Source: Marchantia polymorpha subsp. ruderalis
Lineage: Eukaryota; Streptophyta; Marchantiopsida; Marchantiales; Marchantiaceae
Length of the DNA stretch: 64,000 nt
Assembly: GCA_037833965.1 (NCBI GenBank)
Contig: AP031356.1
Location: 16,204,501-16,268,500, forward strand
Direction of reading: 5' to 3'
This document shows positions 22,791-32,826 of the stretch, piece by piece (positions within the stretch are counted from its first letter, which is position 1; every line of letters begins with the position of its first letter). A program made the translations under genes and the position numbers. The notes under the pieces are model-generated. The model had not been told where the DNA came from. It saw only the letters and a list, made by a program, of their open reading frames with translations, and made no database searches.

Positions 22791-23348
22791 AAATCTGAGG
22801 GATTTCCCTAGCGCCAAAGGCGTATCGCCGAAGGCGGATTATGCGCCTTGCGCCGAAGGAGATCTCCTTCAGAATTGATCGTTCAGGTCGGGGCACCTGT
22901 TCCGGACATTGCGCCCAACTCCTGAATTCTACGAGATCATACGAGACCCACGATTATCCATCTTCACTCTATTTAAATGTACCAAATACCATTTACACGG
23001 CTGCTGCGGTACTATTTTTCAAAAATGTTTTAAATTCCGCACAAAAACAAAAAGTGAGTTACCACACCTGGTAGAGTTGAACATCCATAGAGTGAAAAGG
23101 TTTTACACAAAATCATCATCACGTAAAATGCTACAGTTTATATCTAATCAAAGTGTTATAAGTTCATATATCCAAGCTAGTTGACTGATGGATGCCCTCG
23201 TCCCGACAGAAATCGAAGTCCAATCACCGACATTTCAAATGCAGCTGCTGCTTAATGTGCAAGAATTCATAGAAGTTACCCTTTTCCCAGTTCTCTCAAG
23301 GGGCCCACTAACTTCACCAGTATCATAGAATGAAGGGCCTTCAGGCAG

Positions 23349-23473
23349 CTGCAACCAAATTGTAAAACGATTTGAGCAAAAAGAATAATGTGTCCGAAAC
23401 TGTATCAATCGTGCAAAATGACGAATCGGTGAAAATAAAAATCGATTTACTAATCAATTTTTATTTACTAATG
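23349..23473 (-). other. HGL1 intron remnant
   Basis: This is the acceptor side of the intron before the exon at 23348 (TTTGGTTGCAG). It is AT-rich, with nothing else recognised. LINE2 sequence begins at about 23474. Confidence 0.5.
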
Positions 23474-24110
23474 GAAAATTTGCAGGGGCGTGGAGTTGGG
23501 TAGCGCGCTCCAACCTGCAAAATTTCACGCATTTTGGAGTTGGGATGCCAAAGTTCACAAATTTCTTTGAGTTTCGAGTTGGAGTTTTGAGTGTTGGGGC
23601 CGAGATCTTTTCTTCGCGTCGGAATATCCATCAAGGCTGAAAATTTGCAGGTACGTGGAGGTGGATAGCGCACTCTAGCCTGCAAAATTTCACGCATTTT
23701 GGAATTGAGACACTAAAGTTTACCAATTTCTCAAGTTTTGAGTTGGAGTTTTCGAGTGTTGGGGTCGAGATTGTTTCTTGCAGAGATTGTTTCTTTGCGT
23801 TGGGGTGTCCACAGAAACTGAAAATTTGCAGGCGCGTGAAGTTGAGTAGCGCCCTCCAGCCTGCGAAATTTCACGCATTTTGGAGTTGAGACACCGAAGT
23901 TCACAAATTTCTTTGAGTTTCGAGTTGGAGTTTCGAGTGTTGGGGCCGAGATTGTTTCTTGCAGAGATCGTTTCTTCGCGTCGGAGTGTACACATAAACT
24001 GAAAATTTGCACATGCGTGCAATTGGGTAGCTCGCTCCAGCCTGTAAAATTTCACGCATTTTGGAGTTGGAACTCCGAAGTTCACGAATTTCTCCAGCGA
24101 AGAGTGTTAA
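23474..24110 (+). repeat. Tandem array 1 (units of 165-181 bp)
   Basis: Units begin GAAAATTTGCAGG at 23474, 23639, 23820 and 24001, so spacings are 165, 181 and 181. The longer units contain a 16-bp internal duplication (ATTGTTTCTTGCAGAG). Open frames on the minus strand are by-products of the repeat. Confidence 0.85.
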
Positions 24111-24119
24111 TTGCGAGTG

Positions 24120-25400
24120 TTTCAGGTGGTCTCAAAAATGTTCAGACATTTTTATCTTTTTGACAAAACATGATCTGAGGCTAAAAATTTTTGTGGACTT
24201 GGAGATCAATATTCGACAATAGTAAAAAAAGTTTGAAGGTGGATGGACGCTTGAGTTAGAAGTTATAGCCCATTTGGAGTTTCTGACTTTTTGTTTCGAG
24301 TGTTTAGATGGTCATGTAAATGTTCAGACATTTTTATCTTTTTGACGAACCATGATCTGAGGCTGAAAATTTTTTGAGACTTGGAAATCAATATTTCGCA
24401 GTTGCATAAAAAGTTTCAAGGTGACTGGACCCTTGAGTCAGAAGTTACAGCCCATTTGGAGTTTCGGTTTTTTGTTTCAAGTGTTCAGGTGGTCATGAAA
24501 ATGTTCAGACATTTTTATCTTTTTGACGAACCACGATCTGAGGCTGAACAGTTTTGGGGACTTGGAGATCAATATGTCGCAGTTGCATAAAAAGTTTGAA
24601 GGTGAATGGACGCTTGAGTCAGAAGTTAGAGCCCATTTGGAGTTTTGGTTTTTTGTTTCAAGTGTTCAGGTGGTCATGAAAATGTTCAGACATTTTTATC
24701 TTTTTGACGAACCATGACCTGAGGCTGAAAAGTTTTGGGGACTTGGAGATCAATATTTGGCAGTTGCATAAAAATTTTGAAGGTGAATGGACGCTTGAGT
24801 CAGAAGTTAAAGCCCATTTGGAGTTTCGGTTTTTTGTTTCGAGTATTCAGGTGGTCATGAAAATGTTCAGACATTTTTATCTTTTTGAGAAAGCATGATC
24901 TGAGGCTGAAAAATTTTGGCCACTTGGAGATCAATATTCGACAGTAGCATAAAAAGTTTGAAGGTGAATGGACGCTTGAGTCAGAAGTTACAGCCCATTT
25001 GGAGTTTCGACTTTTTGTTTCGAGTGTTCAAATGGTCACGAAAATGTTCAGACATTTTTATCTTTTCGACGAAGTATGATCTGAGGCTGAAAAGTTTTGG
25101 CGACTTGGAGATAAATATTTGGCAGTAGCATAAAAATTTTTAAGGTTAATGTACGCTTGAGTCAGAAGTTGCAGCCCATTTGGAGTTTCGACTTTTTGTT
25201 TGGAATGTTTAGGTGGTCACAAAATGTTCAGACATTTTTATCTTTTGGACGAAGCATTATCTGAGGCTGAAAAGTTTGGGGAACTTGGAGATAAATATTC
25301 GGCAGTAGTATAAAAAGTTTGAAGATGAAAGGACGCTTGAGTCAGAAGTTACGACATTTTTGGTGTTTAGACTTAGAATTTAGAGTGTTCGGGTGATACT
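24120..25400 (+). repeat. Tandem array 2 (seven 181-bp units) directly upstream of LINE2 ORF1
   Basis: The marker TTCAGACATTTTTATCTTTT occurs at 24141, 24323, 24504, 24685, 24866, 25047 and 25227, a spacing of 180-182. The last unit ends about 20-50 bases before the ORF1 ATG at 25422. It shares TTTGGAGTTTCG and GTTTCGAGTGTT with array 1. Position and structure resemble the promoter monomers of some animal L1 elements. Confidence 0.85.
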
Positions 25401-25421
25401 GAAATATTAAGTTGATACGAT

Positions 25422-26177
25422 ATGGCTTCTCAAGAAGATATTTTTCAACTTCTGCAAACAATTTTTGAAGAATTGAAAGAACTTTGACATGAATTCAAGA
25501 TGCAATAGGCTGCTTTAACTCTAGCACATAATCAAATTCGAGAGTTTGAGGGATCACAGAAGAATGTGGAGAAGATGTTCAAGGATAGTGTGTTTGTGAT
25601 GTGGGACGTGTCTTAATCTGTAGATGACATCCAAGGGAAGGTATGCTCTCAGATGACAAGTGCGGATAGTCCTAGATTGCATGAGGTGGTCGAAAGCTTA
25701 GATTTGAAAATCAAATCCTACGCTGAAGCTACAAAGGCTGCTCAAATCTCTTTTTGTCAAGAACAAGAGATTGAAAAGTCCAATCAGCTTGCACGTAGGA
25801 AGAATGTGAGAATTTCAAGTTTACCTGAAATAGAGAAGGAAGATGTCAAGAGTGTTGTCACCAAGTTTTTGGATGAAACACTTCAGGTTTCCAATCCGGA
25901 ATTGGATCAAGCTTTTCGTATTGGAAACAAGGGAGCTCAACCTCGTGGTATTATAGTGAAGTTTGTCAATCAAACTCAACGTGATGTTGCCTTAGCTAAT
26001 AAGGCTTTGTTAAAGGGACGTAGAATATGGTTGGATACTGATCTGACTCCACTACAAGTGGAAGTTAGGAGAAAGGAGCTTGCGAAGGTAAAAGAGGCTC
26101 AACAATCGAGTTTTGTTGCTTATTTACACGATGGGAGAGCAATCGTTACTCAGAGGAGGAGGGTGTCGTCAACATAG
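25422..26177 (+). pseudogene. LINE2 ORF1, RNA-binding protein of a LINE
   Basis: It starts ATGGCTTCTCAAGAAGATAT at 25422 and ends at the TAG at 26175. Three early nonsense codons (TGA at 25485, then TAG and TAA before 25620) are each explained by C-to-T change. The open part from 25653 has a helical start and a non-canonical RRM of the LINE ORF1 type: RRKNVRISSLPE, then DQAFRIGNKGAQPRGIIVKF, then LLKGRRIWLDTDLTPLQVEV and RRKELAKVKEAQ. Such proteins coat LINE RNA. Confidence 0.75.
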
Positions 26178-26360
26178 CAATCCGAGAAGCTAAGGGTGTT
26201 GGTGTGGAATAACTGAGGACTTTCAACAACAAAGTATGTGAGTGTTGCTCCGATTTGGAAGATGGCTGATGTCATCAACATTGTGGAGACTTGGGAACAT
26301 GAAAGCAATACTATTGCTGAGTTGGAAGGGTTTACCTTGGTGGGGTCGACATGGAACCAC

Positions 26361-26400
26361 AGAAGACAACATGCGGGAAGGGGCGAGAAGACAACATGCG
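26361..26400 (+). repeat. 15-bp direct repeat at the LINE2 / element E junction
   Basis: AGAAGACAACATGCG occurs at 26361-26375, in its native LINE context, and again at 26386-26400, where element E sequence follows. The 10 bases between are LINE sequence. The second copy ends in GCG, which is also in the matching sequence of element D (GCGTGCTTTCTGC). This looks like a templated insertion from end-joining repair. Confidence 0.7.
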
Positions 26401-27539
26401 TGCTTTCTGCTTCGGCCGACTGTAGAGCTCGTGTAGTGGCCGCTTCCATTTGAAAGAAGCCGAATCTCGATGTTGGCCCTTCTCTGCTTCTCCCTTCCAT
26501 CTCCGCTTCCGCGGCACTCGCGCTGCGAATGATTCCCCTCTCGCTCCCGGTTGGGCTGGTGGCGTGGAGGCAGGAGTCTCTTCCTCGTCGGTGTCGACCT
26601 CGACGTCCTTCACATAGCGTCCGGGGTTGCTGAGTGACAGCAGTGGAAACTAAACACGCTCGGTCGCGGTTAGACAACCCATCGACCGATAAAAGTTGAT
26701 CAAGAAGGGGGAGAGGTGATCGATCCCCCCTTCTCCTCAAACGCATGCTGCCGCGTTATCTTCCATAAGATGCGCGCCCAGTGAATCGGAGCTCCGACCA
26801 ACGCCAGCTCCACGAAGGACATTTGCCAAGAAGTGATGTATGTGGTCCTGTGCGGCTGTAAGAGTTGGAGAAGTGCTACTGCGACATTTCTGCGGTAACA
26901 ATCCTTGTAGTCCCGGGTCTTGTACCCGTTCTTGCTGGACTTGGCACTCTTGAACAGGGTCGCGAAGGAAATCTCCTCCTCCTTCGTGACCTTGATGCTC
27001 TCGCTATCGAATATGAGATGTCCGTCCTCTCCCGCACATCTTCCCAGTACCTGTTCTCAATCTTGGATGATCCATCGCTCTACGTGCGGTCGAAACCCAC
27101 GCATAGGTTGGTCTCTCTCCTTCTGCCATTCGCGCACCATGTCCTGGTACACATAATTCCATCCCCACATGAGGAAATCGAGCTTCACCGCAGATAGCTG
27201 GTGCTGGAAAGCGCGCAGCCCAATCTGTAGAATCTTCAGAGGAATCATCCGCAGCTGAGTTGCTTTCGACATCGCGTTCTTGAAATCGTACTTTGCAAAC
27301 TCTCCTCCGCTATGCCCAAGCTTCTTGCCCGTGGCTGCGATTCCTCTGCAAACTCTAGTCTCCCTCAATTCCCGCGGTCGCGCACTCAATTCTCCCTCTA
27401 CTATGCAAGTCTTTGCGCGTCGCCTTCTCGGATTTCTCTCTGCTAGAATGTGCGCGCGCACAACTCTCACGAGAAATTGAAATCGCAAATTCAAGAATGA
27501 GTCGCCCGCCCTCGGCTCACAAGATTTCATGGTCGACAC
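26401..27539 (-). pseudogene. Element E ORF, N-terminal domain region
   Basis: On the minus strand the conserved domain is seen in pieces: LDFLMWGWNYVYQDMVREWQ and GFRPHVERWIIQD in 27057-27300, further blocks to 26650, then VDTDEEETPASTPPA and PRKRRWKGEAEKG with SRPKQKARML in 26400-26613. It matches A residues ~85-370. It is a fossil with several breaks. Confidence 0.7.
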
Positions 27540-27689
27540 TTGGTCGTGAGTGTCAACTCACTTGATGGCTGCGCCGGCTTGGAGGCGTAACGGCCCTCCT
27601 CTCGCACGCTCGGCTTCACGCTCCGCCGTTGCGCGGACTCACACGCTCAAAAATTGAATTTGATTTCTGCCATCGTACTTCGCCGCGAC

Positions 27690-28195
27690 CGTGTTCGCGC
27701 AGCGCCGAAGGCGTATCGCTGAAGACGCGGCGGCGTAGGTTTTTGCCTCTGGCCGACTCGCAACTCTGATCTATCCCGCACCGCCGAAGGCGCTCTGCCG
27801 TAGGCGTTCTGCCGAAGGCGTTGACCCGCAGCGCCGAAGGCGAACATCTACCGCCAAAGGCGTTGACTTCCAGCGCCGAAGACGCACTTCTTGAAGACGT
27901 CCGTCGACGTAGGTGCATCGCCAAAGGCACAGCGCCAAAGGCGACTGTGCCGAAGGCGTTGACCGCAGTCAACAAGTATTGTCTTGTCTGTCGATCCCTC
28001 TTGTCCCTTCGAAGGCGCTTTTGCCGCCGGAGCTCCGTTCCGCCGAAGGCGCACATGTCCGTACCGCCGAAGGCGTTGGGCCGAAGGCGTACCGTACGGA
28101 GTTGCTACCCCCGAAGGCCTTTACCTAATCTTGATGCGCTGGCGCCAAAGGCGCCGTACGAAGAAGTTCACCCCCGAAGGCGGACATCTAGGGCC
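27690..28195 (-). repeat. GCCGAAGGC-rich leader of element E
   Basis: Dozens of GCCGAAGGC units lie upstream of the ORF, collinear with D at 22216-22560. Here the units are outside the ORF, so the repeat spreads regardless of coding. Confidence 0.75.
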
Positions 28196-29020
28196 TGCAA
28201 CCTCTGGGCTCACTCTCACTCTCTCAGGTTTACCTGAGATGGCTTTTCGGTAGCTCATCATGATTCTAGAAGACTAGGATTCCGCATCATACTCATAAGC
28301 TAAACACCCTCTCACACAATCTCTCAAGGTATCACTCCAACTCATACACTCATCGACACTCCAAGGTACTGAAAATTCGTCACTCTTTCATATATGAAAC
28401 AAGTCTCTACATATGAACTCTCCAAACTTGCTTGAAAGGTGCTACTCTACCTCTCTATTTATACTACTTGAGAAGTTACCATAGTAACATGTGGTAATTT
28501 CTCCTAACTTACTTTTACCTAGGTAAGTTTGACTAACCCTCTCTACATGGCAACATGCCATTGGCCTACCTAAACTTTCTAGAAGCTTCCGGAATCCAAG
28601 GTTGAGGTGGCGACATGCCATTGAAAGCTTTTTAACTTCTACAAGCTTCCTAGCCACTAAGTCAACATTAGACTTAGTCTAGCCAATCATCTTTCATACA
28701 TTTAGTCAAACCAATCAAATCCAAGCTTCTAGTCAAATATCTAATCACTTGGAATCTAGAACTTTTGTATAAGACAAAATAGAAGTGCTCACTCCTTGTA
28801 GAAGACAAAATAGAAATGCTCACTCCATTCTTCTAGAACTCCGCTAATTATTCCGCCAACTATAGACATTATAGCTAAACTTAGTTATGACTAGATAAAC
28901 TTAGTTATAACTAACTAGTTTAGTCATAACTAGCTAGTCTTAGCTATGCCTTGGCTAATCATCCTTAATCACTTGACCACTTCTAAGACTTAGTACATAT
29001 GTGCAACACCCGGTCTTATA
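28196..29020 (-). repeat. Solo LTR of the element C family, diverged (about 825 bp), in element E
   Basis: It starts TGCAACCTCTGGGCTCACTC and ends CGGTCTTATA. It matches the C LTR along its length but with many differences and a duplicated AAGACAAAATAGAA block near 28770-28820, so it is older or from a sister subfamily. The flanking GGGCC/GGCC suggests a 4-5 bp duplication; D shows the uninterrupted site at 22553-22575. Confidence 0.85.
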
Positions 29021-29464
29021 GGCCGATGGCGGCTGAGCCGAAGGCGGCTCGTCCATCGACCTAGCCCTTCTGCCGAAGGCACTCCCTCTCCGTATCTTCC
29101 GATAATCATAACTCCTTGATTCCTCATCCGTTCCAAGTGTTCTTGGGCTTGTTAGAACAAGCGCGTTGAGCTCTTTCCAACGGGACCCTAATCAAGTCAA
29201 GGAGTTGTGAATTGAATAATTTCTGAGAGATTTCCCCAGCGCCGAAGGCGGCTTGCGCCGAAGAAGATTCCGTTCTAAATTGATCGTTCAGGTCGGGGCA
29301 CCTGTTCCGGACATTGCCCCCAACTCCTGGATTCTACGAGATCATACAAGACCCGCGATTATCCATCTTCACTCTATTTAAATGTACCGATTGCCATTTA
29401 CACGGCTGCTGCGGTACTGTTTTTCAAAAGTGTTCCGCACAAAAACAAAAAGTGGGTTACCACA

Positions 29465-30846
29465 ATTGCGTTCTTGAAATCGATGATGCACGTCGTGAGC
29501 TTGTGCAAACACGCAGCACTCTCTCTCTAAACTCCTCGCGCGCAAACTCAATCTTTCCGCGAGCTCTCCGCAACTTTTCCACAAGGCTCCGGTAAGAACC
29601 TTCTTGCTGCTCACTCTGTTGCTGCGTACTCTGCGCACAATCCCCTCACACTCTCGTGCAACAACTCTCTCCAATTCCCTCTGTAGATTCCCTGCTGCGC
29701 ATCCTCCTCTCTTCTGATTTCTCTCTGTCAAATTGCGTGTGTGCGCAGCTCTCACGAGAAATCAAAAACGCAATTGCAAGAATGAGTCGCCCGCCTTCGT
29801 CTCACAAGATTTCATCTTCGACACTTGGCCGTGGGTATCGACCCACTTGATTGCTGCGCCGGCTTGGAGGCGTAACGGCCCTTCTCTCGCACGCTCGACT
29901 TCACGCTCCGCCCTTGAGCGGAGTCGCACGCTCGAAAATTGAATTCGATTTCACCCGTCGTCCGTCGGCGTAGCCTTGTTCGCGCAGCGCCGAAGGCGTC
30001 GCGACAGAGGCCTTTGCCTCTAGCCGACTCGCATCTGTCCTTTCCCGCACCGCCGTAGGCGAACATCCTCCGCCGAAGGCGTCTACCCGCATCGCCGAAG
30101 GCGTATGTCCGTCGACGTAGGCGCAGCGCCGAAGACGCTTGAGCCGAAGGCGTTGACCGTAGTCAACTGGTCTTGTCCTTTCTGTCGCTCTCTCCTGTCC
30201 CTCCAAAGGCGCTTGTGCCGCAAGAGTTCCGTTCCGCCGAAGGCGCACGTGTCCGTACCGCCGAAGGCATTGGGCCGAAGGCGGACTGTACTGAGTGGCT
30301 TGCCCCGAAGGCGTTGACATATTCGTCATGCGCTAGCGCCGAAGGCGCTCGTACGAAGGAGTTCACCCCCGAAGGCGTTGACCTAGGGCCGAAGGCGTCT
30401 GAGCCGAATGCGACTCGTCCGTCGACCTAGCCCTTCCGCCGAAGGCACTCCCTCTCAGTATCTTCCGACAATTGTAACTCCTTGATCCCTCATCCATTTC
30501 AAGCGTTCTTGAGCTCGTTAGAACAAGCGCGTCGAGCTCTTTCCAACGAAACTCTAACCAAGTCAAGGCATTATGAATGAATAAGTTCTGAGGGATTTCC
30601 CTAGCGCCCAAGGCGCTTTCTCCGCCTTGCGCCGAAGGGGATTCCCTTCTGAAACAGTCGTTCGAGCCGGAGCGCCTGTCCCGGACATTGCACCCAACTC
30701 CTGGATTCTACGAGACTCTACGAGACCCGCGATTATCCATTTTCACTCTATTTAAATGTACCGATTACTATTTACAATTGTTGATGCGGTACTGTTTTCC
30801 AAAAATGTTTTAAATTCCGCACAAAAACAAAAAGTGGGTTACCACA
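29465..30846 (-). mobile_element. Element F: 5' part of another A/B-family element
   Basis: It starts TGTGGTAACCCACTTTTTGT at 30846 on the minus strand. It contains the GCCGAAGGC-rich leader (about 29990-30440) and the beginning of the ORF region (TCGCCCGCC..TCTCACAAG block at 29785-29810, shared with E at 27505-27530). E begins immediately left of it, so E went into F. The 3' part is not visible, and it is broken. It lies inside or beside Ty3 element H. Confidence 0.7.
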
Positions 30847-31915
30847 CCGATGCTCATCGTAGAGAAGTGGATTTTGAGGTTGAAGATCATGTTTGGTTAT
30901 CTACAACAAATTTATCTCTTGTAGGAACACCAAAGTTGAACCCTAGGCATTGGTCCATTTTTGGTTTTGAAGCGTGTTGGTGAAGTGTCATACAAGTTGG
31001 AACTTCCGTCACATATGAAAATACACCCAGTATTTCATATGTCACGATTGCGAAAACATGTACCACGACCAAAACAATTCACCAACTAACGAGCACCACC
31101 ATCTCTTCCAACCTTGATAGCAGATCATGAGGAGTTTGAGGTAGAAAAGATACTCAAGACACGTATTCAAGGTCATAAATATCCCAAAGTAGAGTATTTG
31201 ATTTAATGGAAAGGCTATCTATTGTATGAATCAACTTGGGAACCAACTACAAATTTAGCAAATGCACCTTTGATAGTTCAGGAGTTTGAACGTATGTGCA
31301 ACAAGGACGTTGCATCTTAAAAGGAGAGAGGTTTGTAACCATCTTTAGTTAGTTAGAACTAAAATAGAGATTACTCTAAATATTGATATAGATACTTTAG
31401 TGTGCACTAGTCATAGCTGTCACGTCAGCGATCCGCGCACTTGATAGGTACAGAGTGGATGTGTTAGTTCACAGTGGCACATCAGCAATCCGTGTGCTTG
31501 TAGGTAAGGATTGAGTGTGTTAATTAGTGTGTTAGTTAGGAGCGCCACGTCAACGATCCGTGTGCTTGTTAAGGTTATCTGCCACGTCATCTATCCACTA
31601 TGAGTGGGATGGATGGTGGGAATAAGATCTTATCTTCTTGTACTTGTTGGTAAGAGCTATATAAAGGAGAGGAGAACCATTGTTTGAATCTTTCATCTTC
31701 AGAGTTTATGTTTCTATCTTCGAGTGAGCTTCTTTCTAAACTCTAGTGTTACACGTATGTTTGAGTTTGTGTGAATTGAATTATGTATGGAGAGTTTGTG
31801 TGAGAGGGTGTATGGGACACAAATATGAGTGAGAATACTAATCTTCTAGAACCATGATGAGTTAACTCAAAACTATTGGAGGTAAATCCAAGTGAGAGTT
31901 AGTCCGGAGGTTGCA
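30847..31915 (+). mobile_element. Element H: 3' end of a chromodomain Ty3 element with its LTR
   Basis: The plus-strand reading gives the C-terminal end of a chromovirus integrase: VEDHVWLSTTNL, KLNPRHW, VSYKLELPSHMKIHPVFHMS, then the chromodomain region (FEVEKILKTRIQGHKYPKVE, STWEPTTNLANAP). A purine-rich tract (AAAAGGAGAGAGG, about 31319-31331) and a 582-bp LTR follow. The 5' part is not in the window next to it. It is a broken fossil with a few breaks. Confidence 0.85.
31334..31915 (+). repeat. 3' LTR of element H (582 bp)
   Basis: It starts TGTAACCATCTTTAG and ends GGAGGTTGCA. A TATA-type stretch (CTATATAAAGGAG) lies near 31668. Its last ~75 bases resemble the terminal bases of the C-family LTR read on the other strand, so H and C are related. 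Confidence 0.8.
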
Positions 31916-32826
31916 GTGCTGCATGAACTCAAGGTCTTTGTCCTTCGATAGGAGATGTGGAAATCACTATTGTCTATTGTGTGAAAATTGTGGAGTAAAT
32001 GCACAATGACAATTTGGACAAGTTGAAACATCATGTCTTTCATCGATATATTTTGAAGTAAAATTGAGTACATGTGTATTTTAAACAATACTCAAAGAGG
32101 TGATGGATTTCAATACAATCATCAATCGCATGGCGGTAAGGATTCGAATCACAAAAGTTTTTTGTCACGACATCAAGAGCAAATTTTGCCAAAGTTTTTT
32201 AATCCATCAATAAATGCAAAAGTACAAGATAGTCATCATTTGTAGATTAATCGATCATCTTCAAGAAAGCATTCAGTGTGTGTTTCAACAATAAACTTGA
32301 AATTTTCATGTGTGGTTTCAATACCAGCTACATCGTTACTTCAAGAAGAGATATGGTCTCTTATAGAATATTACAAAAACAATACAACAAGCTTTAGCAA
32401 GAGCTTGGAGATCAAGGTATCAATGATGAAGGTTGAAAGATGCTTTCAATAATTTGATCTACGTTGTGATCTCCATCATGAACGCAACACAATGGATTGG
32501 AAACATAGTTCATTTTCTAGTTTGGTCAATTGCAAATCTATTACAACAACAGTTGATATAGTCAACTAACAAAAGTCTCTTTACATTAAGAGCAACTGTT
32601 GTCTTTGTATCTTATAGCTCAACTATTATGATCATATGAGAATTAATTTGGCCAAATTGCATCCAAACATTCTCAATTGTGATGCTATCTCCATTTTCTT
32701 AATCTAATCAAAATAGATGTTTCAACTCTCAACACCATAAAGTGAGTCTTCAATAAAAATTGCAAGTTTATCAACTTTTTCACAAATACACTTTATTGGA
32801 CAATAATGATCAAGACGTATGATCAA
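31916..32826. other. AT-rich stretch, no gene recognised
   Basis: Low-GC sequence between H and G. No conserved frame, repeat or RNA gene was seen. It has the look of old, C-to-T decayed DNA. It was contiguous with 36805 onward before G inserted. Confidence 0.5.

Larger units (their letters stand above)
19321..23066 (-). mobile_element. Element D: 3.7-kb member of the A/B family in an HGL1 intron
   Basis: Read on the minus strand it starts TGTGGTAACTCACTTTTTGT (23066) and ends GGTGGGTTATTACA (19321). The 5-bp duplication CCTGG lies at 19316-19320 and 23067-23071. It carries a GCCGAAGGC-rich leader, the disordered middle and the coiled-coil part of the family ORF. The N-terminal conserved domain is not present, so it is a shorter member that must depend on others. 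Its target duplication contains the splice acceptor of the HGL1 exon beginning at 19316. It is broken in several places. Confidence 0.85.
17268..23348 (-). pseudogene. HGL1: Decayed HGL1-like GH31 alpha-glucosidase gene, eight exons recognisable
   Basis: The minus-strand exons match plant heteroglycan glucosidase 1 (glycoside hydrolase family 31, acting on starch-derived heteroglycans). Exons: 23348-23280 (GEVSGPLERTGKR), 19316-19179 (WNIDPWGYGPSTTALYQSHP), 19026-18909 (SYPVITCGPF), 18705-18623 (MPPKWTLGY), 18498-18403 (DVIWMDIDYMN), 18006-17838 (GFKGVWMLDPGIK), 17607 to ~17480 (catalytic nucleophile motif GIWNDMNEP), and 17370-17268 (GGSQNHQHYHN), cut off by LINE1. Splice sites are GT..AG and phases agree. 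In-frame stops are TAA at 18667-18665 and TAG at 18649-18647 (both in GYQQCRWSY), and TGA at 18483-18481 (Arg of TFREKGIP). Two of the three are C-to-T changes. N-terminal exons right of 23348 are not visible. Element D sits in the first intron seen. The gene is dead; a working copy may exist elsewhere. Confidence 0.9.
23474..26400 (+). mobile_element. LINE2: second copy of the LINE family, with tandem-repeat 5' region, 3'-truncated
   Basis: In order: two tandem arrays (23474-24110 and 24120-25400), ORF1 (25422-26177), and the first ~200 bases of ORF2 (endonuclease start, WKMADVINIVETWEHESN). It ends at ~26385 within the endonuclease region, at a 15-bp repeat scar next to element E. It opposes HGL1 and lies in an HGL1 intron. 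It is dead: ORF1 has nonsense codons and most of ORF2 is missing. Confidence 0.8.
26401..29464 (-). mobile_element. Element E: 5' part of an A/B-family element, with a solo LTR inside
   Basis: It starts on the minus strand with TGTGGTAACCCACTTTTTGT at 29464. It holds a GCCGAAGGC-rich leader, interrupted by a C-type solo LTR (28196-29020), and the N-terminal domain ORF. The 3' half is not present in the window. It is broken, with several breaks. It lies inside F, another member of the same family. Confidence 0.75.

Noticed and set aside
23461-25128. Short proteins coded in the tandem arrays
   Set aside because: The same frame recurs in every unit, so they are products of the repeat.
23474-25400. 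CRISPR-like array
   Set aside because: The units are 165-182 bp and repeat over their full length; there are no unique spacers.
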